The notes beneath the pieces are model-generated. The model saw only the letters and a program-made list of their open reading frames with translations. It ran no database searches and was not told the origin of the DNA. Below, one piece after another: positions 44,495 through 53,880 of a stretch of 64,000 nt of DNA. How positions within the stretch are numbered: position 1 is the first letter of the stretch; every line of letters begins with the position of its first letter. Made by a program: the position numbers and the translations under genes. This DNA is from an uncultured Pelagibacteraceae bacterium (GTDB lineage Bacteria; Pseudomonadota; Alphaproteobacteria; Pelagibacterales; Pelagibacteraceae). The DNA lies in assembly GCA_902525935.1 (NCBI GenBank), contig CABZJA010000006.1:1-64000 (forward strand), in the 5' to 3' direction.

Positions 44495-45672
44495 TACGCA
44501 ACAAGAAACTCTTTATTTGTTTCTTTGTCATACATCGTCATTATCGGATCATCACAAACTTCGTAAATACTATTAGAATAATATCCATTAAATTGAGTTC
44601 TAAATGTCAATCCGTATGCTCCCAATTGACCTAATTCAATGTAATCACTTTCTTTAATATTATTAGGTAGAATAAAAGGTCCCTTCATATAATCCATGCT
44701 ATCACATGTTGGTCCATAAAAATCAAATGAGGTTAATTTTTTTGATATAATTCTTCCACTTGTAATTATCCTTGATGGATAAACTATATTAGGCACTCCT
44801 GCATCAAATAAAGTTCCATATGTTCCATCATTGATATATAGCTTTTGTTTTTTTCTTAAGTTTACTCTAACAATTGTTGAACCACTTTCCGCTACGATTG
44901 CTCGACCTGGCTCACATATAATTTCTGGCAGCTTTTCTAATTTTAAATAATTTAATGAATTTTTTATTTCATCAAAATAAGAGTCTAATGATTGAGGAAC
45001 TAAGTCAGGATAGATTGTTGGAAATCCTCCACCTATATTTATAACATCTGGAACTATTTTTGTCTTTTTTATTATATATTTAATTTCGCTAATCCCTTTT
45101 GAATAGGATATTGGATGCATACATTGTGAACCCACATGAAAACTTAATCCTATTTTTTTTGCATACTGTTTTGTTAATCTATAAAGCCCTATTGCTTCAG
45201 AAGTTTGCGCGCCAAATTTTTTAGATAAATCTATTTCTGCGTGTTCATTAGAAACTGCAACTCTCACAAATAACTCTAAATCCTTAGCTTGATTAGTACT
45301 ATTAAGAATTTTTATTAATTCATCTTTTGTATCTATTGAAAAAGTCTTAATATTATATTTGAAATATGCTTCGTTTATACTTTCCTTACTTTTTACAGTA
45401 TGCATGTAGGAGCATTTTGCATCTGGGCTAACGCTTCTAATTGCCTCAACTTCTTTAATTGAAGCGATATCAAAATCATTAATTCCACTTTCCACGATAG
45501 TCTTTAACACTAATGGATGTGGGTTAGTTTTAACTGCATATAGGATTTTACCAGGAAATTTATTCTGAAAAAATTTAGAAGCTATGTTTATAGAATCTCT
45601 TCTAATACAATAAACAGGTTCTGTTGGTTTCAGTTGGTTGACTAATTCATCAACTGATTTAAATTTTTGCAT
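44494..45672 (-). CDS. PLP-dependent ornithine/lysine decarboxylase (fold III)
   Basis: 392 residues, alanine-racemase-fold decarboxylase. PLP lysine at about 48 in ILYAVKTNPHPLVL; phosphate-binding GGGFPTIYPD; catalytic cysteine and acidic residue in GPTCDSMDYMKGPFILP. Makes putrescine from ornithine and perhaps cadaverine from lysine; arginine use cannot be excluded by eye. First gene of a four-gene polyamine operon, behind a promoter overlapped by palindromes (45708-45755). Confidence 0.88.
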   Translation of the reverse strand: MQKFKSVDELVNQLKPTEPVYCIRRDSINIASKFFQNKFPGKILYAVKTNPHPLVLKTIVESGINDFDIASIKEVEAIRSVSPDAKCSYMHTVKSKESINEAYFKYNIKTFSIDTKDELIKILNSTNQAKDLELFVRVAVSNEHAEIDLSKKFGAQTSEAIGLYRLTKQYAKKIGLSFHVGSQCMHPISYSKGISEIKYIIKKTKIVPDVINIGGGFPTIYPDLVPQSLDSYFDEIKNSLNYLKLEKLPEIICEPGRAIVAESGSTIVRVNLRKKQKLYINDGTYGTLFDAGVPNIVYPSRIITSGRIISKKLTSFDFYGPTCDSMDYMKGPFILPNNIKESDYIELGQLGAYGLTFRTQFNGYYSNSIYEVCDDPIMTMYDKETNKEFLVA

Positions 45673-45707
45673 TTAAAGCTCCAAAAAAAATTTAACAAAA
45701 AAAACCG

Positions 45708-45722
45708 GCATAACTGTTATGC
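45708..45722. promoter_or_regulatory. Perfect palindrome at the start of the polyamine transcript
   Basis: GCATAACTGTTATGC: two perfect 7-base arms round a single central base. It lies just downstream of the -10 of the decarboxylase promoter, covering about +1 to +14. The one-base centre makes an RNA hairpin unlikely and fits a dimeric repressor operator. A related short palindrome, GCATTTATGC, lies at 45740-45749. Confidence 0.5.
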
Positions 45723-45727
45723 AAGTT

Positions 45728-45755
45728 TATATAAAACGAGCATTTATGCTGAAAA
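45728..45755 (-). promoter_or_regulatory. Candidate promoter of the polyamine operon with operator in its spacer
   Basis: On the minus strand TTTTCA (45755-45750, 4 of 6), a 16-bp spacer, and TATATA (45733-45728, 4 of 6 to TATAAT). The spacer contains the palindrome GCATTTATGC (45740-45749), sharing GCAT/ATGC ends with the larger palindrome beyond the -10. The leader to the decarboxylase ATG would be about 50 bases. Confidence 0.4.
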
Positions 45756-45817
45756 TGAGCCAATGTAAAGTAAAAATGTACCCTTGAAATAATTTAGAAT
45801 GTTTCCATATAGAGGTC

Positions 45818-46381
45818 ATGCCTGAAACGGAAGTTTTAAAAAAAATAACAGAATTTGAGGATAAATCTCTACTTATAGTAGATGATGACAACCCTTTTAG
45901 AGAAAGACTAGCTCGAGCAATGGAGAAAAAAGGCTTTTCTGTTTCACAAGCAGAGGGTGTAAAAATTGGAATAGAGTCAGTGAAATCAAAAAAACCTGCC
46001 TTCGCAGTTGTTGATTTGAGACTAAACGATGGAAACGGACTAGAAGTTGTAAAAGAAATCCAGAAAAATAACTCAGAGAGTAGAATAGTGATGCTTACTG
46101 GTTATGGAAATATACCAACTGCAGTAGCAGCCATTAAAGAGGGTGCAATTGATTATTTAGCTAAACCAGCAGATGCAGATGATGTAGAAAAAGCTCTTTT
46201 AGCTGATCCAAATAAAAAAGCTGCTCCACCAGAAAATCCAATGTCCGCTGATAGAGTTAAATGGGAACATATTCACAGAGTCTTTGAATTATGTAACAGA
46301 AATGTATCTGAGACTGCGAGAAGACTTAAAATGCATCGAAGAACACTTCAAAGAATACTATCAAAAAGATCTCCAAGATAA
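45818..46381 (+). CDS. regA: RegA/ActR/PrrA-type redox response regulator
   Basis: 187 residues. Receiver domain with acidic pocket VDDDNPF (21-27), phospho-accepting Asp66 in AVVDLRLNDGNGLEV, and LTGYGNIPTAVAAIKEGAIDYLAKP. The C-terminal Fis-like helix-turn-helix ends NVSETARRLKMHRRTLQRIL, the near-invariant RegA ending. Paired in other alphaproteobacteria with a RegB redox-sensing kinase, which is not in this window. Global control of respiration and carbon genes is likely. Divergent from the polyamine operon by 145 bp. Confidence 0.94.
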   Translation: MPETEVLKKITEFEDKSLLIVDDDNPFRERLARAMEKKGFSVSQAEGVKIGIESVKSKKPAFAVVDLRLNDGNGLEVVKEIQKNNSESRIVMLTGYGNIPTAVAAIKEGAIDYLAKPADADDVEKALLADPNKKAAPPENPMSADRVKWEHIHRVFELCNRNVSETARRLKMHRRTLQRILSKRSPR

Positions 46382-46383
46382 TT

Positions 46384-46935
46384 CTAAATATATTTTCTAA
46401 ATTTAATAATTTTATTAACTAAAGTTGTTAGCAATAATATCTTAAATAATTCAGCATAAAGAAATGGGTAAACACCAAATTCTAATATTGGTTTATCCCA
46501 ACCGATTAAATTTCCAAGCCACAAAATACCCATAATATATATTACTGATGTTGCAATTATAATTTTTAAAAAATTTAATATATGGTTTTTATCGTATGTA
46601 AATATGCCTGCTATGAGACATGCAAATATAAAACCTATCAGATATCCCATTGTGGGACCAACAAAATAAGCTAATCCCATTCCTTTTTCTGGTGAGTTAG
46701 AAAATACTGGTAATCCCATAATTCCTTCAATCAAATAAAATACTACCGAAAGTACTCCAACTTTATATCCAAAGGAAATTCCTAAAAACAAAACTATAAA
46801 TGTTTGCATAGTCATAGGAACTGGATAAAAAGGTATTTTAATTTTTGCAGATATTGTCAATAAAATAGAACCTATTAATGCAAGTATTATGATTTTAATT
46901 ATCTTATTATTAGAAATTGAATTTACTAATTCCAT
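46384..46935 (-). CDS. bioY: Biotin transporter BioY
   Basis: 183 residues, about six helices, substrate-binding S component of the ECF type. KIPFYPVPMTMQTFIVLFLG (about 32-51) and the GLAYFVGPTMGYLIGF segment are the BioY signature. No ECF ATPase or T component is adjacent, so it may work alone or with shared modules. Ends two bases from the convergent regA. No BirA- or BioR-type box was recognised upstream. Confidence 0.93.
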   Translation of the reverse strand: MELVNSISNNKIIKIIILALIGSILLTISAKIKIPFYPVPMTMQTFIVLFLGISFGYKVGVLSVVFYLIEGIMGLPVFSNSPEKGMGLAYFVGPTMGYLIGFIFACLIAGIFTYDKNHILNFLKIIIATSVIYIMGILWLGNLIGWDKPILEFGVYPFLYAELFKILLLTTLVNKIIKFRKYI

Positions 46936-46981
46936 TAGCTTTAAATTACTATTTTAATAATGTTTAATCCACTAATATTTA

Positions 46982-47010
46982 TTAACAGGATGTTTTATTC
47001 TTACTATAAT
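46982..47010 (+). promoter_or_regulatory. Candidate polA promoter
   Basis: TTAACA (46982-46987, 5 of 6), a 17-bp spacer and a perfect TATAAT (47005-47010) in the 100-bp gap between bioY and polA. The start would be near 47017, giving a leader of about 19 bases before the polA ATG at 47036. Best consensus match in the window after the rplU and metX promoters. Confidence 0.55.
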
Positions 47011-47035
47011 ACGTCAATTTATTATAAATTAAATT

Positions 47036-49801
47036 ATGGGTAAAATTAAAAAAACAGATCATTTCTATCTTATTGATGGGTCCGGATATATATTTAGAGC
47101 CTATTATGCATTGCCACCATTAACAAGAAAAAGTGACGGTTTGCCAGTAGGAGCAGTAAGTGGATTTTGTAACATGCTGTTTAAATTATTAGAGGACTCT
47201 AAATCTAGCGAAAATTTAGAAAAACCAACTCATTTTGCAGTAATCTTTGACTCTGCAAGAAAGAATTTTCGAAACGAAATATATTCAGATTATAAAGGAA
47301 ATAGGTCTGACGCTCCCGATGATCTAATTCCACAATTCGATTATATTAGAAAGTCAGTATTAGCATTCAATTTACCCTCTATAGAAATGTTAAATTACGA
47401 GGCTGATGATTTGATAGCCACCTATGTAGAGCAAATATTAGACGAAGGTGCCAAGGTTACAATTGTGTCATCTGACAAAGATTTAATGCAACTTTTCAAA
47501 AAAAAGGTTCGTATTTACGATCCAATGAAGAATAAATTTATATCTAATGACGATGTAATCAATAAATTTGGGGTTGGTCCGGATAAAGTAATTGATGTTC
47601 AATCACTAGCAGGGGATAGTACAGACAATGTACCTGGCGTTCCAGGTATTGGTGTAAAAACAGCAGCAGAATTAATTAAGGAATATGGAAATTTAGAAAA
47701 CCTTCTCAAAAATGCAAATAAAATAAAACAGAATAAAAGAAGAGAAACGCTTTTAGAAAATAAAGATAAAGCTCTGGTAAGTAAAAAACTGGTCACATTA
47801 AAAAATGATGTTCCAGTGAAAGACAAATTAACTGACTTTATTCTAAAAAAAGTAGACGTAGACAAGTTATACAATTTTTTGAGAGAAATGGAATTTAACA
47901 GGCTATTGAGTTCAGCAATTTCGACATATGGTCAATCTAAATTTAGTGATGAAATAGAAGTAAAAAAAGAATCATCTAAAATATCAAAAGATAAATATGT
48001 TTTGATAAAAAATTTATCTGAAATAAAAAATTGGTTGCAAGAAGCCGAAGAAGCTGGTGAATTTTCTATTGATACTGAAACAGACTCTCTTGACCCACAT
48101 CAGGCAAATTTAGTAGGCATTTCAATTTCTTGCAAAATAGGTAAAGCTTGTTACATTCCAACAGGTCATATTGATAAAAATAATCTAAATGAAAAAGATG
48201 TTTTGAGAATTTTAAAACCATATTTAGAGGATAAAAGTTTAAAAAAAATTGGGCAAAATATTAAATTCGATTACATAATATTTCGTAAAAGGGATATAGA
48301 TATTCAAAGCATGGAAGATACAATGTTGATGTCATATGTTTTAGATGCCGGAAAAAATAGACATAATATGGATACCCTTTCAGATATTCATCTTGGTCAC
48401 AAAACAATTAAATATAAAGATCTCGTTGGATCTGGAAAAAAAGAAATTAAATTTAGTCAAGTAGAGTTAAATATTGCAAAAGATTATGCGGCAGAAGATG
48501 CCGATATAACTTATCGTTTATATAAAATATTTCTGAAATCGCTTAAATCAGAAAAATTACTAAATATTTATGAAATTTTCGAAAAACCTTTAATTAAAAT
48601 TTTAGCATCAATGGAAATCAATGGCATAAAACTAGATAAAAATTTTCTTAAAAAATTATCTGTTAAGTTTGAAAAAAAACTTCAAGATTTAGAAAAACAA
48701 ATTTTTAAAATTTCAAAAAAAAAATTTAATATTGCATCGACTAAACAGTTGGGTGAAATAATGTATAATGACCTTAAAATTGCATCCCTAAAAAAGACTA
48801 AAAAAGGAAGTTTTGCAACTGGTGCAGCAGTTCTAGAGGATTTAGCTTACAAAGGGAATGAATTTCCTAAATTGGTTTTAGAATGGAGGCAATCTAGTAA
48901 ATTGAAAAATACATATTCAGATTCTTTGCCAGAGCATTTAAATCCCAATACAAAAAGAGTGCATACATCCTTTCTATTAGCTGCAACTACAACAGGTAGA
49001 CTTGCGTCTAGTGATCCAAATTTACAAAATATTCCTATTAAAACTGAGGAGGGAAAAGATATTCGTAAAGCCTTTATATCAGAAAAAAATAAAAAACTTA
49101 TATCGGCAGACTATAATCAGATCGAAATGAGAATTTTGGCTGATCTAGCTGATGTAAAAGAACTAAAAAAAGCTTTTAAAAATAATGAGGATATTCACTC
49201 ATTAACCGCTAGCCAAGTTTTTGGTGCTGACATAAAAAAAATTGATTCTGATATGAGGAGAAAAGCGAAAGCTATCAATTTTGGAATAATTTATGGAATA
49301 TCTCAATATGGTTTGGCCAAACAAATTGGTGTCTCAAACAATGAAGCTGAGGAATTTCTTAATTCATATTTTATTAAATTTCCAGAGATTAAAGAATATA
49401 TGAATGGCACAGTTAAATTCTGTAGAAAAAGTGGATATGTAAGAAATATTTTTGGTCGAAAAACTCATATTCCTGGAATCAATGACAAAAATTTTAATGT
49501 TAGAAATTTTCAAGAAAGGGCAGCCATAAATGCACCTATTCAAGGATCTGCATCAGAAATAATGCGACTTGCTATGATTAGAATCAATGATGAGCTTGAT
49601 ACAAAAAAAATAAATGAATTTAATATGTTGCTTCAAATTCATGATGAATTGATTTTTGAGGTAAGTGATAATGGTACTAAATCTATTTCGAAGAAGATTA
49701 AAGATATTATGACAAGTGTGAAAGATAGTGATTTGCATTCATTTTCAATACCATTATCTGTAGATATTAATATAGGTGATAATTGGGGAGAGCTTCATTA
49801 A
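47036..49801 (+). CDS. polA: DNA polymerase I
   Basis: 921 residues, three domains. N-terminal 5'-3' exonuclease/flap domain (YLIDGSGYIFRAYYALP, YEADDLIATY, SLAGDSTDNVPGVPGIG). A 3'-5' exonuclease domain with intact proofreading residues: FSIDTETDSL near 345 and YAAEDADITYRLY. Polymerase domain with motif A SADYNQIEMRILADLA, O-helix RRKAKAINFGIIYG and motif C IHDELIFEV. Normal length. Single gene with its own good promoter. Confidence 0.97.
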   Translation: MGKIKKTDHFYLIDGSGYIFRAYYALPPLTRKSDGLPVGAVSGFCNMLFKLLEDSKSSENLEKPTHFAVIFDSARKNFRNEIYSDYKGNRSDAPDDLIPQFDYIRKSVLAFNLPSIEMLNYEADDLIATYVEQILDEGAKVTIVSSDKDLMQLFKKKVRIYDPMKNKFISNDDVINKFGVGPDKVIDVQSLAGDSTDNVPGVPGIGVKTAAELIKEYGNLENLLKNANKIKQNKRRETLLENKDKALVSKKLVTLKNDVPVKDKLTDFILKKVDVDKLYNFLREMEFNRLLSSAISTYGQSKFSDEIEVKKESSKISKDKYVLIKNLSEIKNWLQEAEEAGEFSIDTETDSLDPHQANLVGISISCKIGKACYIPTGHIDKNNLNEKDVLRILKPYLEDKSLKKIGQNIKFDYIIFRKRDIDIQSMEDTMLMSYVLDAGKNRHNMDTLSDIHLGHKTIKYKDLVGSGKKEIKFSQVELNIAKDYAAEDADITYRLYKIFLKSLKSEKLLNIYEIFEKPLIKILASMEINGIKLDKNFLKKLSVKFEKKLQDLEKQIFKISKKKFNIASTKQLGEIMYNDLKIASLKKTKKGSFATGAAVLEDLAYKGNEFPKLVLEWRQSSKLKNTYSDSLPEHLNPNTKRVHTSFLLAATTTGRLASSDPNLQNIPIKTEEGKDIRKAFISEKNKKLISADYNQIEMRILADLADVKELKKAFKNNEDIHSLTASQVFGADIKKIDSDMRRKAKAINFGIIYGISQYGLAKQIGVSNNEAEEFLNSYFIKFPEIKEYMNGTVKFCRKSGYVRNIFGRKTHIPGINDKNFNVRNFQERAAINAPIQGSASEIMRLAMIRINDELDTKKINEFNMLLQIHDELIFEVSDNGTKSISKKIKDIMTSVKDSDLHSFSIPLSVDINIGDNWGELH

Positions 49802-49852
49802 TAAACATTTAATTGCCCAATTTTAAACATTTTAGTATTTTTATAGTTAAAC

Positions 49853-50551
49853 ATGAAACAAACAATTGCCCTCGTTGATGATGATAGAAATATATTAACT
49901 AGTTTAAGTATTGCTCTAGAGAAAGAAGGTTTTAATATTCAAACTTATTTAGATGGAGAAAGTGCCTTAATAGGTTTATCAAGAAATCCCCCAGACCTTG
50001 CAGTTATTGATATTAAAATGCCGAGAATGGATGGAGAAGAATTATTAAAAAAATTGAGAAAAAAAACATCTATGCCCGTTATATTTTTAACTTCAAAAGA
50101 CGAAGAGGTGGATGAGCTTTTAGGATTAAAACTAGGGGCTGATGATTTTGTAAAAAAATCAGGTGGCTTTTCAACCAAAGTTCTTATTGAAAGAATTCGT
50201 GTCCAACTTAGAAAAAAAGATAATAATTTAGAGGATAATAGAAATATAATTTCACATGGAAAATTAAAACTTGACCCTTCACAGCTAGAGTGCGAATGGG
50301 ATGGCAAGCACTTACCAGATAAATTAACAACAACAGAATTCTTAATTGTAAAGGAATTAGCAAAAAGACCTGGAATTATTAAAGAAAGATCTCAATTAAT
50401 GGATGTTGCTTACAGAGAAGACACAGATATTGAAGATAGAACAATAGACAGTCACGTAAAAAGGATTAGAAAAAAGTTTAAAAAAGTAGATAATAACTTT
50501 TCAGCGATAGAAACCAGATATGGTAGTGGTTATCGTTGGAATGTTAAATAA
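49853..50551 (+). CDS. chvI: ChvI-type OmpR-family response regulator
   Basis: 232 residues. Receiver with VDDDRNI, phospho-accepting Asp53 in AVIDIKMPRMDGEELL, and FLTSKDEEVDELLGLKLGAD; C-terminal winged helix with TTTEFLIVKELA and DRTIDSHVKRIRKKF. Its stop shares one base with the kinase start. The FLTSKDEEVDELLGLKLGAD wording and the ahcY neighbourhood identify it as ChvI rather than PhoB. It likely answers envelope, acid or metabolic signals. Confidence 0.88.
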   Translation: MKQTIALVDDDRNILTSLSIALEKEGFNIQTYLDGESALIGLSRNPPDLAVIDIKMPRMDGEELLKKLRKKTSMPVIFLTSKDEEVDELLGLKLGADDFVKKSGGFSTKVLIERIRVQLRKKDNNLEDNRNIISHGKLKLDPSQLECEWDGKHLPDKLTTTEFLIVKELAKRPGIIKERSQLMDVAYREDTDIEDRTIDSHVKRIRKKFKKVDNNFSAIETRYGSGYRWNVK

Positions 50552-52083
50552 TGGCTACTTCAAAATCTAATAATCAATCTATTTTAAAAAAATTCTTAGC
50601 TATCAACTTTATTGTTTTTTTAGTGATAGGTGTATTGACATTATTTTACCTTAACACAGTAAAACCTACGCTCATTAAAAATAAAACTGCCTCGCACATA
50701 AAAATTATTGATAATACAATAGAAAATATTGATCGTTTAAAAATAAATTTCTCAACTAAAGATATTAGAGAGTTTCTGTTTTCCACTAAATTTTTATTTC
50801 AAAGTATAGATAGAGTACAGATATTTGATAGTGAATTTAATCTCTTAGGAGATACCGATACATTAGACTTAGATCCAAATGCTTTCTCAAAAAGTCTAAA
50901 CATAATTGAAATGAGTGACTTAAATAATCAAAGTATTCAAAACAAGAATTTGGAAGAGAGTAATAAAAGCTTTGAAAGTAAAGAAATCTTTGAAGATATA
51001 AAAAAGTATTCATATTCAGCAGATTATGGGAAACCATTAACTTATTCTAAAGAAAACTATGATCAATTTTTATTAGTAACTGTTAAAAATGTAGTTAGCG
51101 AAAACAAAACAATAGGCTATTTAGCTATTACTGAAAATGCCAATGAAATAAAGGTTGCAATAGATGAAAGAAGAAATTTTATAATCAGAACTGCTTTGCT
51201 TGTCGCATTGGTAATTTTAATTTTTTCATATGTATTAAATAGATATTTCTTAAAACCAATTAAAAATTTGGTTCAATATACAAATATTATAAAAAATAAA
51301 AGTAAGGAAAAGACGAATATTGGAAATATAAAAAAAAGAAACGACGAATTGGGAAAATTATCAAATTCTCTCGATGAAATGACTAATGAATTAAACAAAA
51401 GAATTACTACAGCAGAAAATTATTCAACAGATCTTTTGCATGAAATCAGAAATCCTCTAGCATCTCTAAAAAGTGCATCTGAAATAATTTCTGAAACAAA
51501 TGATAAATCTCAAAGAAATAAATTAATTAATATAGTATCACATGACGTAGAGAGAATTGAAAGATTAATAACTGATTACTCTCAAATGCTAAGAGATGAG
51601 GCTGCAATTTCCTCTGAGAAAATGCAAAAATTAAATTTAAAAGAGATTGCTCAATCTGTTGTTGATGATTTTAACAGTATCTATGAAACAAAAAAATCGA
51701 TTGGAATTAAATTGAAATCTAATGGAATTAAAAATTATAGTATCTTAGGGATAGAAAATAGAATTGAACAAATTATTGCAAACTTGTTAGAAAACTCAAT
51801 TTCTTTTAGTGAAAATAATCAAGAAATTACCGTTGAAATATCAAAAGATAAGGATGACAAAATTAAATTAGTTGTTGTTGATCAGGGATCTGGGTTTAGT
51901 GAAAAGGATACAAATAAGATATTTAATAGATTTTATAGTAATAGACCTGAGAACTTTGGAGAACATTCGGGTTTAGGATTAAATATCGTAAAAAATCTAG
52001 TTGAAATTCATGGTGGTGAAATCAACGCATCTAATAATAAAGATAAAGGGGCAAGAATTGAGATAATTTTCCCAGAAGCATAA
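50551..52083 (+). CDS. chvG: ChvG-type sensor histidine kinase
   Basis: 510 residues. TM1 at about 10-30, a periplasmic sensing region (about 31-210), TM2 at about 211-230, HAMP (about 231-283), phospho-accepting His297 in LLHEIRNPLASLKSASE, and an ATPase domain with NLLENSISFSE, VVDQGSGFSE and HSGLGLNIVKNLVEIHGG. Partner of ChvI. In other alphaproteobacteria this pair is followed by hprK and PTS genes before ahcY; here ahcY is 44 bp away. Confidence 0.88.
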   Translation: MATSKSNNQSILKKFLAINFIVFLVIGVLTLFYLNTVKPTLIKNKTASHIKIIDNTIENIDRLKINFSTKDIREFLFSTKFLFQSIDRVQIFDSEFNLLGDTDTLDLDPNAFSKSLNIIEMSDLNNQSIQNKNLEESNKSFESKEIFEDIKKYSYSADYGKPLTYSKENYDQFLLVTVKNVVSENKTIGYLAITENANEIKVAIDERRNFIIRTALLVALVILIFSYVLNRYFLKPIKNLVQYTNIIKNKSKEKTNIGNIKKRNDELGKLSNSLDEMTNELNKRITTAENYSTDLLHEIRNPLASLKSASEIISETNDKSQRNKLINIVSHDVERIERLITDYSQMLRDEAAISSEKMQKLNLKEIAQSVVDDFNSIYETKKSIGIKLKSNGIKNYSILGIENRIEQIIANLLENSISFSENNQEITVEISKDKDDKIKLVVVDQGSGFSEKDTNKIFNRFYSNRPENFGEHSGLGLNIVKNLVEIHGGEINASNNKDKGARIEIIFPEA

Positions 52084-52127
52084 ATCTTTGTTGATATATT
52101 AAGTGAAATTGTTAAAAGCCTCTTTCT

Positions 52128-53414
52128 ATGGAAGATTTTAAAGTAAAAGATATATCTCAAGCGGAATTTGGAAGAAAAGAAATTTCACTGGCTGAAACTG
52201 AAATGCCAGGATTAATGGCTCTTAGAGAAGAATATAAGGGTAAAAAACCATTAAATGGAGCTCGGATTGTTGGTTGTTTACACATGACAATCCAAACAGC
52301 TGTCTTAATAGAAACTTTGGTTGAGTTAGGAGCCGAAGTAAGATGGTCCTCATGTAATATTTTTTCGACACAAGACCATGCAGCAGCTGCAATTGCAAAA
52401 GCTGGCATTCCTGTATTTGCTTGGAAAGGCGAAACAGAAGAAGAATATTGGTGGTGTGTAAAGCAAACTATTGAAGGAAAAGATGGCTGGAAACCAAATA
52501 TGATACTTGATGATGGTGGCGATCTTACAGCATTGATGCACAAAGATTATAAAGAATTATTAAATGATGTTAAAGGTTTATCAGAAGAGACAACTACAGG
52601 TGTTTTAGCATTAAATAAAATGGAAAGTGAAGGCAATTTACTTGTCCCAGCAATAAATGTTAATGACTCAGTAACAAAATCTAAGTTCGATAATTTATAT
52701 GGTTGCAGAGAAAGTTTAGTTGATGGAATTAAAAGAGCTACTGACGTGATGATGTCAGGTAAGGTAGCTATTGTAGCTGGATTTGGAGATGTTGGAAAGG
52801 GAAGCGCTGCTTCTCTTCGTCAAAGCGGTGCAAGAGTTATGGTTACAGAAACAGATCCAATTTGTGCTCTCCAAGCCGCAATGGAAGGTTATGAAGTAGT
52901 CCTAATGGATGAAATGATAAAAGAAGCCGACATTGTTGTTACTGCAACAGGAAATAAAGATATTGTGACAGCTGACCATATGAGAGAAATGAAAGATAGA
53001 GCAATTCTATGTAATATCGGTCACTTTGATAATGAGATCCAAGTAGATGCTCTTAAAAATTATAAATGGGATGAAATAAAACCACAAGTTCACGAAATTA
53101 CATTGCCGGATGGTAAAAGAATTATTTTATTAGCAGAAGGTAGATTGGTTAATCTTGGATGTGCAACAGGACACCCAAGTTTTGTAATGAGTGCTTCTTT
53201 TACAAATCAAGTAACAGCTCAGATTGAATTATGGAATAACTCAGACAAATATGAGAAAAAAGTATATGTTTTACCTAAACATTTAGATGAGAAAGTTGCT
53301 AGACTTCATTTAGAAAAAGTAGGAGCTAAATTAACCCAATTATCAGATGATCAAGCAAAATATATAAGCGTAACACCAGAAGGACCTTATAAACCAGATG
53401 CCTATCGCTACTAA
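52128..53414 (+). CDS. ahcY: S-adenosylhomocysteine hydrolase
   Basis: 428 residues. [62 protein letters not shown] motif [20 protein letters not shown] and [10 protein letters not shown] are all typical, and the protein ends DAYRY. It splits SAH into adenosine and homocysteine, clearing the product of SAM methyltransferases. Overlaps tsaE by 17 bp. No riboswitch fits in the 44-base upstream gap. Confidence 0.97.
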   Translation: MEDFKVKDISQAEFGRKEISLAETEMPGLMALREEYKGKKPLNGARIVGCLHMTIQTAVLIETLVELGAEVRWSSCNIFSTQDHAAAAIAKAGIPVFAWKGETEEEYWWCVKQTIEGKDGWKPNMILDDGGDLTALMHKDYKELLNDVKGLSEETTTGVLALNKMESEGNLLVPAINVNDSVTKSKFDNLYGCRESLVDGIKRATDVMMSGKVAIVAGFGDVGKGSAASLRQSGARVMVTETDPICALQAAMEGYEVVLMDEMIKEADIVVTATGNKDIVTADHMREMKDRAILCNIGHFDNEIQVDALKNYKWDEIKPQVHEITLPDGKRIILLAEGRLVNLGCATGHPSFVMSASFTNQVTAQIELWNNSDKYEKKVYVLPKHLDEKVARLHLEKVGAKLTQLSDDQAKYISVTPEGPYKPDAYRY

Positions 53415-53880
53415 AAGTAGCAAAATAGATATTTCAAAAGAAATTATCACACAAAAAATTGCTGAAGAAATTGCACGTAAAGTTAGTAAAAATACAACTT
53501 TGCTTTTTTATGGAAATATCGGAGTAGGTAAGACTACATTTATAAGGTATCTAATCAATTATCTTCAAACAAAAAATGGTTTAGAAACAACAGAGATACC
53601 TAGTCCAACTTTTAATATTATAAATGAATATGAGATCAATTCTTTGATTGTTAGACATTTTGATCTTTACAGAATTAAAGATAAAAAAGAGTTAAATAAT
53701 TTAGGAATTAACGAAAATTTAGAAGATTACGCCAGACTGATTGAATGGCCTGAAATCTTAGGTAAAAATATAGAAAGTACTTTTACATTAAAATTTGAAT
53801 ATGATGAAAAGCTTGAAAACAGGTACTTAATTATATCTAATAATATTGACTTTGATTTTAATGAATTTGAAAAAATTTAA
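53398..53880 (+). CDS. tsaE: tRNA threonylcarbamoyladenosine biosynthesis ATPase TsaE
   Basis: 160 residues. P-loop [15 protein letters not shown] (about 41-55), [11 protein letters not shown], and [17 protein letters not shown] with LIEWPE are the TsaE signatures. It helps TsaB/TsaD make t6A in tRNA. First of a tsaE-amgK-murU group, an order also found in Pseudomonas and other alphaproteobacteria. Confidence 0.94.
   Translation: MPIATKSSKIDISKEIITQKIAEEIARKVSKNTTLLFYGNIGVGKTTFIRYLINYLQTKNGLETTEIPSPTFNIINEYEINSLIVRHFDLYRIKDKKELNNLGINENLEDYARLIEWPEILGKNIESTFTLKFEYDEKLENRYLIISNNIDFDFNEFEKI

Noticed and set aside
45784-45813. Promoter TTGAAA-N18-TATAGA immediately upstream of regA
   Set aside because: Transcription would start at or beyond the regA ATG at 45818, so it would require a leaderless or truncated message; spacing is also poor.
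46936-47035. BirA or BioR operator in front of bioY
   Set aside because: No palindrome resembling either known biotin operator could be found in the gap.
52084-52127. SAH or SAM riboswitch upstream of ahcY
   Set aside because: The 44-base gap shows no matching stem arrangement and is too short for a leader with promoter.
52157-52543. 128-codon open frame antisense to ahcY
   Set aside because: Fully inside ahcY, whose frame is unmistakable; no promoter, no family resemblance.
53846-53860. TTG at 53846 as the start of amgK
   Set aside because: The ATG at 53861 gives the family N-terminus ([11 protein letters not shown]) directly; the extra five residues add nothing conserved.
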